Source of the DNA: Betaproteobacteria bacterium
GTDB taxonomy: Bacteria; Pseudomonadota; Gammaproteobacteria; Burkholderiales; Rhodocyclaceae
Reading direction: 5' to 3'
Assembly (NCBI GenBank): GCA_016234745.1
Contig: JACRAR010000066.1
Span: 49,173-113,172, forward strand
DNA length: 64,000 nt
Shown here: in pieces, positions 1 to 7,828 of the stretch
Layout of the letters: each line of letters begins with the position of its first letter
Position numbering within the stretch: position 1 is the first letter of the stretch
The notes under the pieces: model-generated
What the model saw: the letters and a program-made list of their open reading frames with translations, nothing else
The model's database searches: none
Told to the model about the DNA's origin: nothing
Translations under genes and position numbers: made by a program

Positions 1-222
1 GCGGGACGCTTCACCCACATCTTCGACACGCGCACCGGCGCGACGGCTCCAGCCATGTCCAGCGTCTCGGTGGTAGCCGATACCGGCATGGCTGCCGACG
101 GATTGTCCGCCACCATGCTGATGGCGCCGGTTGATAAGCGTCAGGCGATTCTCCAGGCCGGCGGCGGCGAGCAGGCGATATTCGTCACACCGCAAGGTGT
201 CGTTGCCACGGTGAAGGCTTGA
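1..222 (+). CDS. apbE: ApbE-family FAD:protein FMN transferase, C-terminal end (partial)
   Basis: Only the last 73 codons are present, open from base 1 and ending in TGA at 220-222. The visible peptide contains the THIFDTRTG segment, which matches the HxxDPxTG region of ApbE proteins, followed by the ADGLSATM stretch typical of their C-terminus. ApbE transfers FMN covalently onto Ser/Thr residues of RnfG, RnfD and NqrB/C-type subunits. It lies 16 bases upstream of rnfC on the same strand, so it is probably the maturation factor of this Rnf complex and part of the operon. The N-terminal part is outside the window. Confidence 0.85.
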   Translation, partial: AGRFTHIFDTRTGATAPAMSSVSVVADTGMAADGLSATMLMAPVDKRQAILQAGGGEQAIFVTPQGVVATVKA

Positions 223-238
223 TGAGGGGTACTGAAGG

Positions 239-1606
239 ATGAGTTTGTTTAGCTGGCACAAATCAGCACTTCCTACCTTCTCGCGTGGGGGCGTCCATCC
301 CGAGGAACATAAGGGACTCACCGAGAACCTGCCGATAGAGACTTTTATCCCGACGACCGTGTCGATACCGGTGAGTCAGAGCCTGGGTGCCCCGGCCGAA
401 CCACTGGTTGCGAAGGCGGCGATGGTGAAACGTGGCGACGTCATCGCCACAGTCCCTGGCGGCGGATTGTCTCTGCATGCGCCGATCAGCGGCATCGTCA
501 AATCGGTGCAAACCGGCCCGCACCCGACGCTGGTGCATGACACGACCATCACGATTCTCGCCAAGTCGGCCGAAGGCGACCCTGAATTTGCCGAGCAACC
601 CGGCTGGCAGACGCTGGCCATCCCGCAGATGCTCGATCGCATCAAGGAAGCCGGTGTCGTCGGTCTGGGCGGAGCGGCCTTCCCCACCTATCGCAAGCTC
701 ATGCTGCCGAAGGATGCCAAGGTAGATACGCTGGTCATCAACGGTTCGGAATGCGAACCCTACCTGACTTGCGATTACCGGGTGATGCTGGAAGAAAGCG
801 AGCGGGTGGTTCTCGGCTCCTGGGTGATCGCAAAGATTATCGGCGTGAAGAACTGCGTCATCGGCATCGAATCGAACAAACAGCCGGCGGCCGAACAAAT
901 GCGCAAGACCATTGCCGCACTCGGCATGGAAGCGATGGACCCGGCGGTAAAGATGAGCGTGGTCGTGACGGAAACCAAATATCCGCAGGGTTCGGAAAAG
1001 CAGCTTGTGCAATCGCTGACGGGTCGCCTGGTGCCCAAGGGCGGACTGCCGCTGCATGTCGGCGTGGTGGTGCAAAACGTCGCCACTGCCGTGGCCTGCC
1101 TCGACGCAGTGCGCAATCGCAAGCCGGTCATCGAGCGCGTGCTGACCGTGTCCGGTGCCGGCATCAAGAACCCGAAGAACCTGCGGGTGCCGATCGGCAC
1201 CTCGGTCGAGGACATCATCCTCCACTGCGGTGGCTACAACGGCGACGTGGTCAAGATCCTGTTTGGCGGCCCGATGATGGGGCGCACGATTGCCGATCTG
1301 GACGTTTCCGTGACTAAAGGCACCAGCGGTCTGCTCTTCCTGACTGAGGCCGAGACCAATCTCAACAGTTATCAGCCCTGCATTTCCTGTGGCGAATGCC
1401 TGGATGCCTGCCCGATGGGACTGGAGCCGAATCGCGTTTCACAATACATCGAGGTCAACCGTCCCCTGGAGACCGAACAATTCGGCGTCAAGGAATGTTT
1501 CGAGTGCGGCTGCTGTTCCTACAGTTGCCCGTCCCATCGCCCCCTCGTGCAATTCATGCAGGTGGCCAAGGCGGCCTATCGTCGTCAGGAGAGGAAAGCA
1601 AAATGA
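239..1606 (+). CDS. rnfC: Rnf electron transport complex subunit C
   Basis: 455-residue RnfC, the soluble NADH-oxidising subunit that carries FMN and two [4Fe-4S] clusters. The glycine-rich GLGGAAFPTYRK segment (about residues 141-152) and the NGSECEPYLTCD motif (about 167-178) are characteristic. Two ferredoxin-type cysteine sets follow near the C-terminus: CISCGECLDACP and CFECGCCSYSCP. It lacks the long alanine/lysine-rich tail found in E. coli RsxC, so it is the short form. The start is chosen for the GAGGGG Shine-Dalgarno at the correct spacing. It overlaps rnfD by 4 bases (ATGA), showing translational coupling. First gene of rnfCDGEAB. Confidence 0.95.
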   Translation: MSLFSWHKSALPTFSRGGVHPEEHKGLTENLPIETFIPTTVSIPVSQSLGAPAEPLVAKAAMVKRGDVIATVPGGGLSLHAPISGIVKSVQTGPHPTLVHDTTITILAKSAEGDPEFAEQPGWQTLAIPQMLDRIKEAGVVGLGGAAFPTYRKLMLPKDAKVDTLVINGSECEPYLTCDYRVMLEESERVVLGSWVIAKIIGVKNCVIGIESNKQPAAEQMRKTIAALGMEAMDPAVKMSVVVTETKYPQGSEKQLVQSLTGRLVPKGGLPLHVGVVVQNVATAVACLDAVRNRKPVIERVLTVSGAGIKNPKNLRVPIGTSVEDIILHCGGYNGDVVKILFGGPMMGRTIADLDVSVTKGTSGLLFLTEAETNLNSYQPCISCGECLDACPMGLEPNRVSQYIEVNRPLETEQFGVKECFECGCCSYSCPSHRPLVQFMQVAKAAYRRQERKAK

Positions 1607-2604
1607 GCGACGAATCTGACAAGCCCGCCAACCCGCTCCATCTGCATCTTTCCAGCGGTCCGCACATTTTCTCGGGCCGCTCGACCGCCCAGATCATGTG
1701 GATGGTCAACCTCTCGCTGCTGCCGGCGCTGCTCTGGGCCTGGGCAGTGTTCGGCTGGGCGGTGCTCGCCATCACCCTGTCCTCGATACTCGGTTGCGTC
1801 ATCGCCGAGTACGCCGTTTGCCGCATCGCCAAGACCGCCTCGACCATCGCAGACGGTTCGGCAGTCTGCTCCGGCCTGCTGCTCGCGTACACCCTGCCAC
1901 CTGGCATGCCGATCTGGATGCCTTTCATCGGCGGCATGCTGGCGCTGATTTTCACCAAGGGGATATTCGGCGGGCTCGGCTACAACATCTTCAACGTGGC
2001 GCTGGTGGGTCGCGCCATGATGATGGCCACGTTCCCGGTGGAGATGACCACGCGTTGGCTGACCCCTGCCCTCGGCAAGGCGGACGCCGTCTCCGCAGCC
2101 ACGTTTCTGGGGCAGATCAAGCTCGGCGGCCAGGAGGCTCTGACAAAGATGCTGGCGGCGCTTCCCGACGGCGGCCAACTCTGGTTTGAGTTCTTCCTCG
2201 GCATGCGCGCCGGCTCGATCGGCGAAGTGTCGGTGCTGATGATCCTGCTGGGTGCGGCCTTCTTGCTCTGGAAGGGCATCATCAAACTCTACATTCCGCT
2301 CTCCATCCTGGTCGGCGTCGCGTTGATGGCGCCCTTCTCGCCGGCTCCGGCGATCTACATGCTGTCCGGGGGATTGTGGCTGGGCGCCTTCTTCATGGCG
2401 ACCGATTATGTGACCAGCCCGACGCAGCCCCGCGGCCAGATCATCTTCGGCTTGGGGATAGGGCTCTTGACCGGCATCATCCGCAACTGGGGCGGCTACC
2501 CTGAAGGCATCTGCTACGCGATCATGCTCATGAACATTCTTACCCCGGCGCTCAACGACTGGTTCCGACCCAAGCGCCTCACTGCTGGTGGAGCACCGTC
2601 ATGA
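1603..2604 (+). CDS. rnfD: Rnf electron transport complex subunit D
   Basis: 333-residue integral membrane subunit with about nine hydrophobic segments. The start at the ATGA overlap with rnfC is preferred over a longer upstream reading because it gives the expected length and sits behind an AGGAGAGG-like ribosome site. The ATDYVTSPTQPRG segment (about residues 267-279) resembles the RnfD/NqrB region that carries covalently bound FMN, consistent with apbE upstream. The protein forms part of the ion channel of the complex in the cytoplasmic membrane. It overlaps rnfG by 4 bases. Confidence 0.95.
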   Translation: MSDESDKPANPLHLHLSSGPHIFSGRSTAQIMWMVNLSLLPALLWAWAVFGWAVLAITLSSILGCVIAEYAVCRIAKTASTIADGSAVCSGLLLAYTLPPGMPIWMPFIGGMLALIFTKGIFGGLGYNIFNVALVGRAMMMATFPVEMTTRWLTPALGKADAVSAATFLGQIKLGGQEALTKMLAALPDGGQLWFEFFLGMRAGSIGEVSVLMILLGAAFLLWKGIIKLYIPLSILVGVALMAPFSPAPAIYMLSGGLWLGAFFMATDYVTSPTQPRGQIIFGLGIGLLTGIIRNWGGYPEGICYAIMLMNILTPALNDWFRPKRLTAGGAPS

Positions 2605-3494
2605 CCTGCATACCCGGCAAACCGGTCGTAGACCAGGCGCCGCCCAGCGCGCGCGAAATGATGATTATCGCCATCGGCCTCACCGCGGTGTGTCTGGTCG
2701 CGGCGATGATCCTCGGCGGACTGTATTTCTTCACCCAGCCGGCCAAGGAACACAACCTGCACATGCGCGAGGAGGCCATGATCCGCGGCCTGCTCGGCTT
2801 GACGCCCCAAGCCAGGATCCAGGAAGTCAGACGCTACCTGAAGCGCGAGGGCAAGGACGTGCAGGTCATCTACCTGACCGGCAAGAAGCTCGCGCAACTG
2901 GAACTGGACGGCAAGGAAGTTGCCGCCCTGGACGTGCCGAACGATGTCGCCATCGCGGGCGCTGCCGAGATCAAGGACGAATGGGTGAAGACCCAGGTCA
3001 AGGTTTCCAACCCCGAGCACCTCAAGTACGCCGGCCGCTTCTTCGTCGGCATTGAAGGAACGCAGCCGGTTGGCTACGTCGTCGAGGGCGTCACTCTGGG
3101 CTTCAAGACCTGGATACGTTTCTTCATGGCCATCGACTCGGCCTTCACCATACAGGGCGTGGAGATCATCGAGCACGAGGAAGACCCCGGCCTGGGCGCC
3201 GAGATCGTGCAACGCTACTTCAAGAACCAGTTCGCCGGCAGGAGCTTCGAGGACATCGAAAAGATCTCGGTCACCAAGGACCCGCTGCCCAAGGAATGGC
3301 AGCTTGCGCTGGAGCAACTCGGCGACATGCCGTTCCGTCCCTGGCTGGAGAAACATCGCGAGATGCTGCCGAAGAATCCGAACATCTACGCGATCACCGG
3401 ATCGACCATCAGCAGCACGGCGGTCACCGTCGGCATCAAGACTGCCCTCGGCAACTTCCGCAAACGCATGAACATCGTGGGGAATTATCTATGA
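2601..3494 (+). CDS. rnfG: Rnf electron transport complex subunit G
   Basis: 297 residues with one N-terminal membrane anchor (about 21-46) and a periplasmic FMN-binding domain. The EHEEDPGLGAEIV segment is the typical RnfG/NqrC signature. The ITGSTISSTAVT stretch near the C-terminus matches the Ser/Thr-Gly-x-Thr flavinylation site used by ApbE. It is longer than most bacterial RnfG proteins (roughly 200-220 residues). The extra length lies in the middle, in a charged stretch between the anchor and the flavin domain. Start overlaps the rnfD stop by 4 bases. Confidence 0.93.
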   Translation: MTCIPGKPVVDQAPPSAREMMIIAIGLTAVCLVAAMILGGLYFFTQPAKEHNLHMREEAMIRGLLGLTPQARIQEVRRYLKREGKDVQVIYLTGKKLAQLELDGKEVAALDVPNDVAIAGAAEIKDEWVKTQVKVSNPEHLKYAGRFFVGIEGTQPVGYVVEGVTLGFKTWIRFFMAIDSAFTIQGVEIIEHEEDPGLGAEIVQRYFKNQFAGRSFEDIEKISVTKDPLPKEWQLALEQLGDMPFRPWLEKHREMLPKNPNIYAITGSTISSTAVTVGIKTALGNFRKRMNIVGNYL

Positions 3495-3622
3495 GCGCCG
3501 CCCGATTCGCTGCCAAACTCGCCGCCCGAAGGGCGGCGCAGCCAGCACACGGAGTCCCGCAGGGACGAACCACCGTCACCCCCTGCCGTGGGCAGGGGGC
3601 TGGGGGGAGGGCAGTGCTATGA
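3491..3622 (+). other. Possible 43-codon bridging frame between rnfG and rnfE
   Basis: An open frame starts at an ATG overlapping the rnfG stop (ATGA) and ends at a TGA overlapping the rnfE ATG, so both ends look translationally coupled. It begins MSAARFAAKLAARRAA and is otherwise low-complexity, because it is made largely of hairpin-forming repeat DNA. I do not think it encodes a functional protein. It could be the relic of an rnfE N-terminus or a frame maintained so that ribosomes pass through to rnfE. Confidence 0.35.
3520..3599. repeat. Three tandem perfect hairpins inside the rnf operon
   Basis: Three inverted repeats with 3-base loops follow each other. The first is an 8-bp stem at 3520-3527/3531-3538, the second a 5-bp stem at 3554-3558/3562-3566, and the third a 9-bp stem at 3579-3587/3591-3599. 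They lie between rnfG and rnfE, where all other junctions of the operon overlap or are nearly contiguous. There is no T-tract, so they are not simple terminators. They resemble REP-like palindromes and could stabilise or partly terminate the rnfCDG message. Confidence 0.75.
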
Positions 3623-4263
3623 GTGAGCATCGCACGCCGCCACCCGTATCGACCATGCTCATGCGTGGCCTGTTCGAGGAAAACCCGATTTTCCGGTTGG
3701 CCCTGAGTCTATGCCCGGCTGTGGCAGTGACCACAGCCGTGAAAAACGGACTGATGCTCGGCGTCGCCGTGCTGGTGGTGCAGGTGCTGTCGAGCATGTC
3801 CGGTTCCCTGGTCAAGCACATCATCAACCCGAAGATCCGCATTCCGGTGTTCACCCTGCTTATCGCCATCTGGGTGAGCGCCATGGACATGATCCTGGCC
3901 GCCTATTTCGCTGACGTGTACCAGCAGGTTGGACTGTACGTGAAACTGATCGTTGCCTTCGCCATCATCATCTCGCGCATGGAACTCTTCTCCATGAAGC
4001 ACAGCGTCGTGCCCTGCTTCTGGGATGGTCTGGGGATGGGTCTGGGCTTCCTGGTCGGCCTGGTGCTGGCCGGTGCCTTCCGCGAATTGCTGGGCAGCGG
4101 CAGCATCTTTGGCATCGCCGTGCTGCCGTTCAAACCTCTGCTGCTGGTTGTGTTGCCGGCCGGCGGCTTTTTCACGATTGGCCTGATCATGGCCTTGTTC
4201 AATTGGGTCGACATCAAGCGGGGCCACAAGCTGCCCGCGGGCGGAGGAGGAGCACATGGCTGA
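3619..4263 (+). CDS. rnfE: Rnf electron transport complex subunit E
   Basis: 214-residue polytopic membrane protein of the RnfA/RnfE/NqrD/NqrE family with about six hydrophobic segments. Recognisable stretches are the NPIFRLALSLCPAVAVTT start and the MELFSMKHSVVPCFWDGLGMG segment, both typical of RnfE. A cysteine in the first helix corresponds to the buried cysteine that holds the intramembrane iron-sulfur cluster shared with RnfA. The gene follows the hairpin block and overlaps rnfA by 8 bases. Confidence 0.95.
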   Translation: MSEHRTPPPVSTMLMRGLFEENPIFRLALSLCPAVAVTTAVKNGLMLGVAVLVVQVLSSMSGSLVKHIINPKIRIPVFTLLIAIWVSAMDMILAAYFADVYQQVGLYVKLIVAFAIIISRMELFSMKHSVVPCFWDGLGMGLGFLVGLVLAGAFRELLGSGSIFGIAVLPFKPLLLVVLPAGGFFTIGLIMALFNWVDIKRGHKLPAGGGGAHG

Positions 4264-5083
4264 TGCAAAAGTAGTCTCACCCCACGAGATCCTGGTCGAG
4301 GGCGCGCTGCCCGCCGATGCGACGGCGATACGCCTGGTGCGCAGTTCGGACGCGGACATTCCGCTGGCTGTGGTTTCCGTCAAGCCGGCGGCACAACCCA
4401 ACAGTTTCACACTGACCACCGCCGAAACACTTAACAAGCAGGACCACTACCAGTTGACGGCCAAGGGCGTCGACCAGCCTTGGGAAATCGCACCGTCGCC
4501 GCTGGCCATGGTGATCTCGGTGATTATCGGCTCGGCGCTGATCAACAATTTCGTGTTCACCCGCTACCTCGGCTTGTGCGTATTCTTCGGAGTCAGCAAG
4601 AACAAGGACACCGCGATCGGCATGGGCGTCACCTTCACCATCGTCGGCCTGCTCTCCGGAATGATCTCCTGGACGCTCAACACCTTTGCCCTCGAGCCGC
4701 TGCGGCTGGAGTTCATGCAGATCATCGCCTTCATCGGCATCGTCGCCTGCCTGGTGCAGGCCACCGACCTGATCCTGAAGAAGGTGAACCCTGTCCTGCA
4801 CAAGAAGTTCGGCATCTACCTGGTGCTGATCACCACCAACTGCATCATCCTGGCAGTACCCTTGCTCAATGCGACCAGCGGCGCGACGTTTTTGCAGGCC
4901 CTTGGGCTGTCGCTGGGCGCCGGTCTCGGCTTCGCCCTGGCCCTGTTCCTGATGAGCTGCGCCATCGAGAAAGTGAACATGGCGCCGGTGCCGCTGGTGT
5001 TCAAGGGACTGCCCGTCGCCTTCATCATCGCCGGCCTGTTCGCCTTGAGCTTTCTCGGTTTCTCCGGCCTGAAGGTAGCATAA
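4256..5083 (+). CDS. rnfA: Rnf electron transport complex subunit A with N-terminal extension
   Basis: 275 residues. Residues from about 83 onward are a normal RnfA: six membrane segments, beginning LAMVISVIIGSALINNFVFTR, with the usual LGLCVFFGV and TTNCIILAVPLLN cysteine segments. The first 80 or so residues are an extra, mostly polar domain (VSPHEILVEGALPADATAIR...) that ordinary RnfA proteins of about 190-200 residues lack. The long start is supported by a strong GGAGGAG ribosome site directly before the ATG. A start near residue 84 would leave the extension untranslated but has no comparable site. Function of the extension is unknown. Confidence 0.92.
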   Translation: MADAKVVSPHEILVEGALPADATAIRLVRSSDADIPLAVVSVKPAAQPNSFTLTTAETLNKQDHYQLTAKGVDQPWEIAPSPLAMVISVIIGSALINNFVFTRYLGLCVFFGVSKNKDTAIGMGVTFTIVGLLSGMISWTLNTFALEPLRLEFMQIIAFIGIVACLVQATDLILKKVNPVLHKKFGIYLVLITTNCIILAVPLLNATSGATFLQALGLSLGAGLGFALALFLMSCAIEKVNMAPVPLVFKGLPVAFIIAGLFALSFLGFSGLKVA

Positions 5084-5087
5084 CGCC

Positions 5088-5993
5088 ATGGACCTCCTAC
5101 ACGTTGCAATCTGGGGCGTCCTTGTCTTCACGACGCTTGGCCTGTTTTTCGGCATCGCACTGGCCAGCGCGGCACGCAAATTCCATGTGCCGGTCAATCC
5201 GCTGGTCGAGGAAGTGCGCGAGAACCTGCCGTCCGCCAACTGCGGCGCCTGCGGCTTCGCCGGCTGCCAGACCTACGCGGAGAAGGTCGTTGAAGACGAG
5301 GGTGTCTCGCCGTCCCTGTGCACTCCGGGGGGCAAGGTGGTCGCCATCGACATTTCCCGGCTCACCAACAAGACCATGGGGGAAATCAAGGAAGTGGTGG
5401 CCATGCTGCGCTGCTCGGGTGCCGATTCGGTGGCCAGACAACAAGCCGAGTACGACGGCATCCACACCTGCCTTGGCGCCAGCCTGGCGTTTGGCGGCTC
5501 CAAGGCCTGCAAATACGGCTGCCTGGGTTTGGGCGACTGCGTGCGCGTCTGCAATTTCGACGCCATGAAGATCAGCGACCAGGGCATCGTCGAGATCGAC
5601 TACAACAAGTGCACCGGCTGCGGCGTCTGCCTCGATGTCTGTCCGAAAGACTGCCTCATCAGCTACCCGCGCGCCTACCGCGTCGCGCTGACCTGCCAGT
5701 CGAAAGGCAAGGGCAAGGCGGTCAAGGACACCTGCACCGTCGGCTGCGTCCAGTGCCAGGCCTGCATCAAGGAATGTCCAGCCAAGGCGATCAGCATGGC
5801 CGATGGGATTTTGAACATCGACCACGTTGCCTGTCTGGCCTATGGCCCGAGCTGCAACGAAATCTGCGTCACGGTCTGCCCCACCGACATCATTCACCAC
5901 CCTGGCCAAGAGCCCGACGCCAACAAGCCCAAGCCGAAGAAAGTCGCGAAAGCCAAGGCGGAGGAAAGCACCACCGCTGACGCCAGCGCCTGA
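5088..5993 (+). CDS. rnfB: Rnf electron transport complex subunit B, multi-cluster ferredoxin subunit
   Basis: 301 residues. One N-terminal membrane helix (about 5-28) is followed by the CGACGFAGC cluster motif (Cys52, 55, 60 and 78) and then by further cysteine sets, including CTGCGVCLDVCP and CVQCQACIKECP plus additional cysteines at CKYGCLGLGDCVRVC and CNEICVTVCP. This cysteine count exceeds the short proteobacterial RnfB and resembles the long RnfB of acetogens. RnfB is the site that reduces or oxidises ferredoxin. The tail is Lys/Ala/Pro-rich and probably disordered. Last gene of the operon. Confidence 0.93.
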   Translation: MDLLHVAIWGVLVFTTLGLFFGIALASAARKFHVPVNPLVEEVRENLPSANCGACGFAGCQTYAEKVVEDEGVSPSLCTPGGKVVAIDISRLTNKTMGEIKEVVAMLRCSGADSVARQQAEYDGIHTCLGASLAFGGSKACKYGCLGLGDCVRVCNFDAMKISDQGIVEIDYNKCTGCGVCLDVCPKDCLISYPRAYRVALTCQSKGKGKAVKDTCTVGCVQCQACIKECPAKAISMADGILNIDHVACLAYGPSCNEICVTVCPTDIIHHPGQEPDANKPKPKKVAKAKAEESTTADASA

Positions 5994-6021
5994 TCGTTTC
6001 GAACCGCCAGGATCCGGCACA

Positions 6022-7143
6022 TCAGGGCGCCGGTTCTTTCTTGAATCGATCGACCGCCTCAAGCAAGGCCTTACGCAAATCCCCGGTCGGCTTCCCGGCT
6101 GCGCGGGCGCGGGCGATCCGCTCCAGAATTTCCGTGACACCCCCGGTCGCGGGCGTGGCTTCCTCACTGACCTTGGGATAAACCAGTTCGGCACGCTCTT
6201 CCTGAGGTGACTTGCGGGTTTCCGCGCGCCGGGCGGTTATCACGAGCGCCTGCGGCTTGCCGCGCCGCAGCGGCTTGCCCGGATTTACTCTGCCGATCAC
6301 CAGTTTCTGACTGTCTTTCTTAAAGCGCTCGACCGCAGCGAACAAGTCCTTGCGCAAAGCTTCCACAGGCTGCCCGGCGGCTTGTGTCAAGCGTATCCGG
6401 CGCATGATTTCCTCGATCTCCGAAGGCGCCGGCGCAGAGCGCACGCGGGCGCCAAAACTTTCCGGCGCAGCCTGGACAGCCTTGGCGAACTGGGCTGCCG
6501 TGGACACCATCTGGGCGATCTTGAAATGCTCATGACGCATCGCCCAGGTCAGTGCGGAATCGCCGCTGTCATTAGTCGCCCGGGGATCGGCACCCGCCGC
6601 AAGCAGCAGGCGCGCGAGTTCCTCGCGTCCTTCCCGCGCCGTCATCATCAGCGCCGTTGAGCCGTTCGGAGCGCGCGCATTGACCTGGGCGCCCCGCTCC
6701 AGCAGCAGTTCGACGATGTCCTTGCGATCGGCGAATGCGGCATAGTGCAAGGCATTCCATTTTCCCGGTCGATCGACGCTCGCGCCATGCGCCAGCAGCC
6801 ATTCGACCGCCTCGAGATGGCCTTTCCAGGCGGCCAGTTGCAATGCCTGCTCGTCATAGCGATTGTCCATATCGAGATGTGCGCCATGCTTGAGGAAAAG
6901 TTCCATCATGGCGACATTGCCCTCCCAGGCCGCGATCATCAGGCCGCTGCCGACGCGATCGCCCTGAAAATCCGGATCCAGGCCCTCCTCCAGCCACTGC
7001 TGAACCGTTTCGATGCGCCCAGCTTCGACGGCTGTCGCGAAGAGCGCCGGGTCGGGTCGGGCCGCTAGCGCGGCGCTCGAAAACAAACCGACAATCGCCG
7101 CCAGAATCATGCTGCCCAGCCAGCCACTACTTTCGATTCGCAC
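6022..7143 (-). CDS. Ankyrin-repeat protein with signal peptide
   Basis: 373 residues if it starts at the GTG at 7143, which has a GGGGGGAA site upstream and gives a clean signal peptide (MILAAIVGLFSSAALAA). A TTG 21 bases further upstream is possible. About five ankyrin repeats fill residues 30-215 (for example DEQALQLAAWKGHLEAVEWLLAHGA and NGSTALMMTAREGREELARLLLAAGA). The C-terminal part contains two copies of one helical motif: EIEEIMRRIRLTQAAGQPVEALRKDL and EILERIARARAAGKPTGDLRKAL, each ending in RFKK. Likely periplasmic and a protein-binding scaffold; partner unknown. Convergent with rnfB. Confidence 0.8.
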   Translation of the reverse strand: MRIESSGWLGSMILAAIVGLFSSAALAARPDPALFATAVEAGRIETVQQWLEEGLDPDFQGDRVGSGLMIAAWEGNVAMMELFLKHGAHLDMDNRYDEQALQLAAWKGHLEAVEWLLAHGASVDRPGKWNALHYAAFADRKDIVELLLERGAQVNARAPNGSTALMMTAREGREELARLLLAAGADPRATNDSGDSALTWAMRHEHFKIAQMVSTAAQFAKAVQAAPESFGARVRSAPAPSEIEEIMRRIRLTQAAGQPVEALRKDLFAAVERFKKDSQKLVIGRVNPGKPLRRGKPQALVITARRAETRKSPQEERAELVYPKVSEEATPATGGVTEILERIARARAAGKPTGDLRKALLEAVDRFKKEPAP

Positions 7144-7258
7144 TGCAATTTCCCCCCGGCGCAATCAGGCAATCTCGATCACAATCCCGCTTGAAGCCAA
7201 GCTTAGCTTATTCTATCGTCAGCGTTCATTCACTTTATCCGCTCCGGTTTTCTTTCCC

Positions 7259-7801
7259 ATGCCGGCATACTTTCAGCAGCGCCGTCTCTATCTCTCCCTG
7301 GCAGCCTCGCTGCTGTTTCATGCGGCACTGCTTGGCAGCGGCGATCTGGCGCTCTTGTTTGCACCGCAGTGGGTCAAGGCGGTACCGGCTGTGTTGCAAG
7401 TCCCTGTGTTGCAGGCCTATTTACTGCCAATTCCGAACACGGCAGAACTGCTCAAGAACACCTTGAGCGAAGAAAAGGCGGAAGTCCTGGCATTGTCTCC
7501 TCGACCTGCCGCCCGGCCAGCCGGGACGATGCCGCAGGCACCACGGGAGGAATCGGCCGAGCGCAAGCTGGCGGAACATCTCTTCTATCCGCCGGAAGCC
7601 ATCGCCAGCGGACTGCAAGGCGAAGTGCGGCTATTGTTGCTGCTTGATGCGGAGGGTGGGGTGATTGACGCGCAGATCGCCAGCAGCAGCGGTCATGACC
7701 TGCTCGATCAGGCAGCGATCGCTGCAGCTCACGCCATGCGCCGCCTGCCGGACACGGGTGTGCGCGAACTGATCCTGCCCGTGGTCTTCAAGCTGCAGTA
7801 G
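7259..7801 (+). CDS. TonB-like protein (energy transducer C-terminal domain)
   Basis: 180 residues from the ATG at 7259. An N-terminal hydrophobic helix (about 10-30, LYLSLAASLLFHAALLGSGD) anchors it in the inner membrane. A Pro/Ala-rich linker follows. The C-terminal 75 residues form a TonB_C-like domain: YPPEAIASGLQGEVRLLLLLDAEGGV, then SSSGHDLLDQAAIAAAHAMRRLP. No exbB/exbD or TonB-dependent receptor is nearby, so its partner is not evident. It could be a TonB paralogue or an unrelated periplasmic-spanning protein using the same fold. Confidence 0.75.
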   Translation: MPAYFQQRRLYLSLAASLLFHAALLGSGDLALLFAPQWVKAVPAVLQVPVLQAYLLPIPNTAELLKNTLSEEKAEVLALSPRPAARPAGTMPQAPREESAERKLAEHLFYPPEAIASGLQGEVRLLLLLDAEGGVIDAQIASSSGHDLLDQAAIAAAHAMRRLPDTGVRELILPVVFKLQ

Positions 7802-7828
7802 CCCCGCGCATCGCAGTAAGATAGCGAC

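Noticed and set aside
5994..6040. Bidirectional terminator between rnfB and the ankyrin gene
   Set aside because: Only a 6-bp stem (GAACCG/CGGTTC) with a long loop; the right arm is close to the ankyrin stop. Too weak to annotate.
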